A DNA stretch of 10,057 nt. Origin: an uncultured Porphyromonadaceae bacterium. Lineage in GTDB: Bacteria; Bacteroidota; Bacteroidia; Bacteroidales; Muribaculaceae. Location of the stretch: positions 1 through 10,057 of the forward strand of contig CALDIF010000082.1 in assembly GCA_937901905.1 (NCBI GenBank). Reading direction: 5' to 3'. This document shows positions 6,470 to 10,057 of this stretch, one piece after another. The number at the start of each line of letters is the position of its first letter. The stretch's first letter is position 1. The translations under genes were made by a program, and so were the position numbers. The notes under the pieces were generated by a model, which did no database searches, was not told the origin of the DNA, and saw only the letters and a list, made by a program, of their open reading frames with translations.

Positions 6470-8518
6470 ATGAAAAAGTGTCTATTATTATTGATGGCTA
6501 TACTGCTCGCCATATCCTCGCCGGCGAGTCCTGTCGCTGCCGACACAATTGCCCAACGCAAGAAGGTGGCAGTGGTGTTAAGCGGTGGCGGCGCGTTCGG
6601 CGCGATCCATGTGGGGGCACTCAAGGTGCTTGAAGAGGTGGGAATGCCTGTAGACATAGTGGTGGGCACAAGCATGGGAAGCATTGTGGGAGCCCTTTAC
6701 AGCGTGGGCTACAACAGCGACGATATTGCCACGATGTTCCGTCAAATGAATTGGACAGAACTCTTCCTTGATAGAGAGGACGCGAGTTGTCTCACACTGC
6801 GAGAACGAGACGAGAATTACTCATATATCTACAAGCGAGACTTTTACGTGCACAACAATGTTGACCCACAGCCCGGCGGCGTGTTGCGTGGCGAGAAGAT
6901 TGAGGAAACATTTGAACAATATCTCTACGGTTACACCGATAGCATTGACTTCCTTGCAGATTTGCCGCGTCAGTTTGCCTGTGTAGCCACCGACCTCATC
7001 ACCAACAAGGAGGTCGTACTCACTCACGGCTCGCTGGTGAAAAGCATACGGTCGAGTATGTCAATTCCCGGGGTGTTCACGCCGGTACATATGGGCGAGA
7101 GGCAACTGGTTGATGGTGGCGAGAAGAACAACTTTGCCGCCGACGTGGCGCGACGTTTGGGAGCCGACATTGTTATCGGTGTGAAATTTGACCGTCAACT
7201 CGACACAATCAAGAGTTATCGTAAAATCATTGATGTGCTCGAACGCACAGGTGGCAGCGATATAAGTCGCCGTTCGCGTGAGAACGAGAAATATTGCGAC
7301 CTTGTGATCCGTGTGCCTGTGAGAGGCTACTCAAGTAGCAGCTTTTCACGCACTGCCATCGACTCGTTGATGACACGTGGCGAGAGAACCACTCGCGAGA
7401 AGTTGGATACAATCATGTTGCTCAAGTCGCGCGTCGCCAATCCTGCTGTGAACTACGCTATGCACTTGCGCACTCTCGGTGATGCCGAGCGAGAGGATAG
7501 CGAGCCTAAACGATTGATTAATAATCATGTTGCCGGCACGGTTGAAACGGCTGTCGGATTGCGTCTCGACAGCGAGGAATTGCTTGCGGTTCAAGTTGGA
7601 GCACGTTATTTCATGCCCGGCAAATGTAGTAAAGAACTTGACTTGACCCTTCGGTTGGGTCTGCACTCGATGTTGCGGCTGGGCTTTGAGATGGAACCCA
7701 TGCCATTCAAGAGGATGGGCGCAAGTTATGAAATTTGGTACAAGTACAGCGATTTTTACACACGTGGCAATCGCAGTGATAATTTGTCCTATATCCACCG
7801 GTGTGCAAAGGTGAAACTATTCGCGATTGAAGCAGTGAACTTTGATTGTGAGATAGGGGTGGGGTGGAACCATTACCACCATTTCAAGGGGTTGTGGAAT
7901 GAACACAGCGAGACAATTTTCGCGCCAAACGAGCACTATTTCGACTACCATGCCCACGTGCGTTACAATAACGAAAATAATAGGTATTTTCCCACCCGAG
8001 GTGTGAGAGCAGAGGCATCTTACGAGTATTGCACCGACAATTTTGCCGGGTGGAAGGGTAACAGCGGATTCAGCATAGTCGGTGCGATGTGCCGTGCGAC
8101 GATTCCTTTGTCGCCGAGTACTCGCTTACAGCCGGCTGTGCAGGGGCGTTTCCTCTTCGGCGACGACCTCCCTGTGATGGCAGGCAACGTGGTCGGTGGT
8201 ATGAGTTACGGCAAGTTTGCGCCGCAACAACTGCCACTCGCCGGTCTCGGGCATGCCGAGTTCTTCAAGAGCAAATTTGCGAGTGCCTCGCTGCGATTGC
8301 AGCAACGACTCACCGGGAGGCATTATCTCCTGCTTGAAGGAAGTGCTGCCGAGCAAAGTGATGAAATGAAAAACATCTTTAACGACAAGCCCGCGTGGGG
8401 CTCTCAACTGGGCTATTTCTACAATAGCGGTATTATCGGTCCGCTCGGTGCTGTCGTAGGCTGGAACAGTTACAGCAAGCGCGTCAATGTCCTCGTTTCG
8501 CTCGGTTTCGATTTCTAA
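6470..8518 (+). CDS. Patatin-like phospholipase with C-terminal outer-membrane beta-barrel
   Basis: A 682-aa exported protein. A signal peptide (about 1-24) precedes a patatin domain (about 30-285): oxyanion loop GGGAFGA (39-45), nucleophile elbow GTSMG with Ser68, and DGG with Asp215 completing the Ser-Asp dyad. Such domains hydrolyse acyl esters of phospholipids. From about residue 350 to the terminal FDF the sequence is beta-rich with aromatic-ended strands, like a BamA/Omp85-type barrel, so the overall plan resembles PlpD-type (type Vd) proteins. The segment between the two parts (about 285-350) is short and I do not see a POTRA repeat. I start at ATG 6470; an in-frame TTG at 6464 would only add two residues. 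It follows the PAP2-barrel gene by 219 nt in the same direction. Whether the lipase stays in the periplasm or is exposed cannot be told. Confidence 0.9.
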   Translation: MKKCLLLLMAILLAISSPASPVAADTIAQRKKVAVVLSGGGAFGAIHVGALKVLEEVGMPVDIVVGTSMGSIVGALYSVGYNSDDIATMFRQMNWTELFLDREDASCLTLRERDENYSYIYKRDFYVHNNVDPQPGGVLRGEKIEETFEQYLYGYTDSIDFLADLPRQFACVATDLITNKEVVLTHGSLVKSIRSSMSIPGVFTPVHMGERQLVDGGEKNNFAADVARRLGADIVIGVKFDRQLDTIKSYRKIIDVLERTGGSDISRRSRENEKYCDLVIRVPVRGYSSSSFSRTAIDSLMTRGERTTREKLDTIMLLKSRVANPAVNYAMHLRTLGDAEREDSEPKRLINNHVAGTVETAVGLRLDSEELLAVQVGARYFMPGKCSKELDLTLRLGLHSMLRLGFEMEPMPFKRMGASYEIWYKYSDFYTRGNRSDNLSYIHRCAKVKLFAIEAVNFDCEIGVGWNHYHHFKGLWNEHSETIFAPNEHYFDYHAHVRYNNENNRYFPTRGVRAEASYEYCTDNFAGWKGNSGFSIVGAMCRATIPLSPSTRLQPAVQGRFLFGDDLPVMAGNVVGGMSYGKFAPQQLPLAGLGHAEFFKSKFASASLRLQQRLTGRHYLLLEGSAAEQSDEMKNIFNDKPAWGSQLGYFYNSGIIGPLGAVVGWNSYSKRVNVLVSLGFDF

Positions 8519-8716
8519 TAATTCTACTGCGGAGCATGAACATCAAGCAGCAATACAAGCGGTTCAAAACTTGGCAAGTGTCGGTTGCTTCATCAGCAAA
8601 ACCCTCGCGCGATGTAAAAAGAACCAAACCTCAACTTTCGAGCCGGCATGAGGGCGTACTTGACTACAAAATCGGAGCTTGACCTTTACTATAGCAAATT
8701 ATAAAATTAGCATTAT

Positions 8717-9778
8717 ATGAAGAAATTTTATCTTTTATGGATTATCGTTCTCGTCACGGTAATGTCCGGTTGTTCCACGGTTGCCAACGAGCCACGAGTG
8801 AAAAAGGACTATTTCACCTTGTGGAACTCGTGTGAAGCATTGACCGCGCTGGAAAACTTTGTTGACGACGTAACCAACCCCAACTCGAAGAATTATATCC
8901 CTAAAGAAGACCGTATTGCCACATTCGACATGGACGGCACATTTGTCGGCGAACTCTATCCGAGTTATTTTGAGTATAATATGCTGGAATATCGTGCGCT
9001 TGACGACGCGACATATAAAGATATAGCTCCTGCCGATGTCAAAGAGGCGGCTCAGGAAATTCGCGACTTCGTGAGGAACGGTACGGCACTTCCACCGCAT
9101 TTTGACATGAAACACGCTCATGCCGCTGCCAAGGCTTATGCCGGAATGACGTTGGCAGAGTTTGATGCCTACGTGAAGTCCTATGCCGCTAAGCCGGCTA
9201 ACGGTTTTGTGGGAATGACTTACGGACAAAGTTTCTATAAGCCCATGCTGCAAGTGTTTGACTATCTGAATGCTAACGGTTTTACATGCTACGTGGTTTC
9301 AGGCTCCGACAGGTTTATCTGCCGCGCTTTGACCTCTGCTATCGGCATCAACCCCAACTACGTAATCGGCATGGACGTGAAACTGCGTTCCAGCGCGCAA
9401 GGTACCGAGGACGGTGTAAACTACACCATGGGAAAGGACGAATACCTCATCAGAACAGATGAACTCATCATCAAGAACCTGAAAACCAACAAGGTGCTTC
9501 AGATTACACAAGAGATAGGCAAGGTGCCGGTGTTGTCGTTCGGCAATAGCGGTGGCGATTCTGCAATGCACAATTATACCCTGGGCAACAAGACCTATCG
9601 TTCGGCGGCGTTCATGCTCATCGCTGATGACGAGGAGCGCGACCATGCCAATCGCCAAAAGGCTCTCACGCTGGGTGAGCAGTGGCGTGAGGCAGGTTAT
9701 CATGTCATCTCAATGCGCGATGACTTCAAGACTATCTACGGCAACGACGTGCAAAAGGTTGACTTTACGTTCCCTTAA
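8717..9778 (+). CDS. HAD-superfamily phosphatase lipoprotein
   Basis: A 353-aa protein with a lipoprotein signal (lipobox VMSGC, Cys19), so it should be membrane-anchored outside the cytoplasm. The HAD motifs are in order: DMDGT (71-75, nucleophile Asp71 and acid/base Asp73), VVSGSDRF with Ser195, a Lys in 253-259, and FGNSGGD with Asp281. The insertion between motifs I and II (about 76-170) is largely helical, as in C1-capped HAD enzymes such as phosphoserine phosphatase. It probably cleaves a small phosphate monoester; periplasmic HAD enzymes of similar length include phosphorylcholine phosphatase of Pseudomonas, but that assignment is only a guess. It lies 198 nt after the patatin gene in the same direction; I see no convincing Bacteroidetes-type promoter or terminator in that gap. 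Confidence 0.87.
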   Translation: MKKFYLLWIIVLVTVMSGCSTVANEPRVKKDYFTLWNSCEALTALENFVDDVTNPNSKNYIPKEDRIATFDMDGTFVGELYPSYFEYNMLEYRALDDATYKDIAPADVKEAAQEIRDFVRNGTALPPHFDMKHAHAAAKAYAGMTLAEFDAYVKSYAAKPANGFVGMTYGQSFYKPMLQVFDYLNANGFTCYVVSGSDRFICRALTSAIGINPNYVIGMDVKLRSSAQGTEDGVNYTMGKDEYLIRTDELIIKNLKTNKVLQITQEIGKVPVLSFGNSGGDSAMHNYTLGNKTYRSAAFMLIADDEERDHANRQKALTLGEQWREAGYHVISMRDDFKTIYGNDVQKVDFTFP

Positions 9779-9840
9779 TCAAAACGAGTTTGAAGTCCGT
9801 TTTATTCACGTTAACATCTCAACGTCAATCGGCGTAAATG

Positions 9841-10057
9841 CGCCCGACGGGCGACCCATCTGTGTAACCCCGTTTGGAGCGCGATAGCGCGACAAGTGGG
9901 GTGGTTGAACGCAATTCACTGTCGCCCGACGTGCGACTCATCTGCCGGGATACGGCATGGGCAGATGGGTCGGCTTTCAGCCGACTTCACCCTCAGTCAC
10001 CCTGCCCACGGTGTCGCTGCGCTCCACCGCGGGTTACACAGATTATTCGCCCTTTGG
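9841..10057. repeat. Composite palindromic repeat, continuing past the window end
   Basis: At least five hairpins follow one another: 9841-9853 (CGCCCG/CGGGCG), 9867-9902 (36 nt, symmetrical), 9934-9946 with 9960-9972 (12 of 13 pairs), 9969-9975 with 9979-9985 (GTCGGCT/AGCCGAC), and 10005-10013 with 10025-10033 (8 of 9). A perfect 13-bp pair, 9858-9870 with 10031-10043, can close the whole. A 22-nt segment at 9841-9862 recurs at 9923-9944 with two differences, and 9852-9862 recurs inverted at 9962-9972. No plausible coding frame is present. It is probably a dispersed extragenic repeat or a structured RNA, and may also end transcription of the HAD gene. Confidence 0.75.

Noticed and set aside
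8681..8707. TTGACC and TATAAA, 15 nt apart, before the HAD gene as a sigma70-type promoter
   Set aside because: The spacer is short, the -10 would lie only about 10 nt before the start codon, and Bacteroidetes promoters use a different consensus.
9781..9803. AAAACG / CGTTTT pair after the HAD stop codon as a terminator
   Set aside because: A 6-bp AT-rich stem with an 11-nt loop is too weak to call, and there is no separate T-run.
1..10057. CRISPR arrays or defence-system genes
   Set aside because: No regularly spaced repeats with unique spacers and no nuclease, helicase, reverse transcriptase or toxin-antitoxin-like frames were found.

Overview
The window looks like Bacteroidales DNA (Bacteroides, Prevotella or Muribaculaceae-like; the genus cannot be fixed by eye). 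Three things point there: promoters of the Bacteroidetes type (TTTG, 19-20 nt, TAnnTTTG) in front of several genes, an integrase of the Bacteroidetes tyrosine-recombinase lineage, and exported proteins with lipoproteins and outer-membrane barrels typical of that phylum.

Left part (1-2531): one end of an integrated mobile element. A tRNA-Pro(GGG) gene (2457-2531, minus strand) is followed by its own terminator and then by a tyrosine recombinase gene (997-2244, minus strand), with a second clear terminator after the integrase. The integrase lies just beyond the 3' end of the tRNA, the usual layout when an element inserts into a tRNA 3' end, so the element should extend leftward out of the window. 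Between tRNA and integrase lies a dense control region with a perfect 16-bp palindrome, a third copy of its half-site, and 10-bp tandem A-tract repeats. Beyond the integrase are a doubtful 60-codon ORF and about 770 nt of GC-rich, hairpin-bearing DNA with no convincing gene.

Middle (2532-3828): the chromosomal side, starting with the tRNA promoter, then a short structured intergenic stretch, then a minus-strand lipoprotein of the nucleoside hydrolase family whose usual catalytic His before the last Asp-Pro is a Trp.

Right part (4394-9778): three plus-strand cell-envelope genes, each separated by about 200 nt and probably transcribed at least partly separately: a PAP2 phosphatase fused to a C-terminal beta-barrel, a patatin phospholipase fused to an outer-membrane barrel, and a HAD-family phosphatase lipoprotein. 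Together they suggest lipid or phosphate-ester processing in the periplasm or at the outer membrane; that link is inference. A strong promoter with a tandem 12-bp repeat just upstream precedes the first gene.

The last about 215 nt (9841-10057) are a nested palindromic repeat with at least five hairpins, two 22-nt direct copies and a 13-bp closing stem. It runs out of the window and looks like a dispersed extragenic repeat or a structured RNA.
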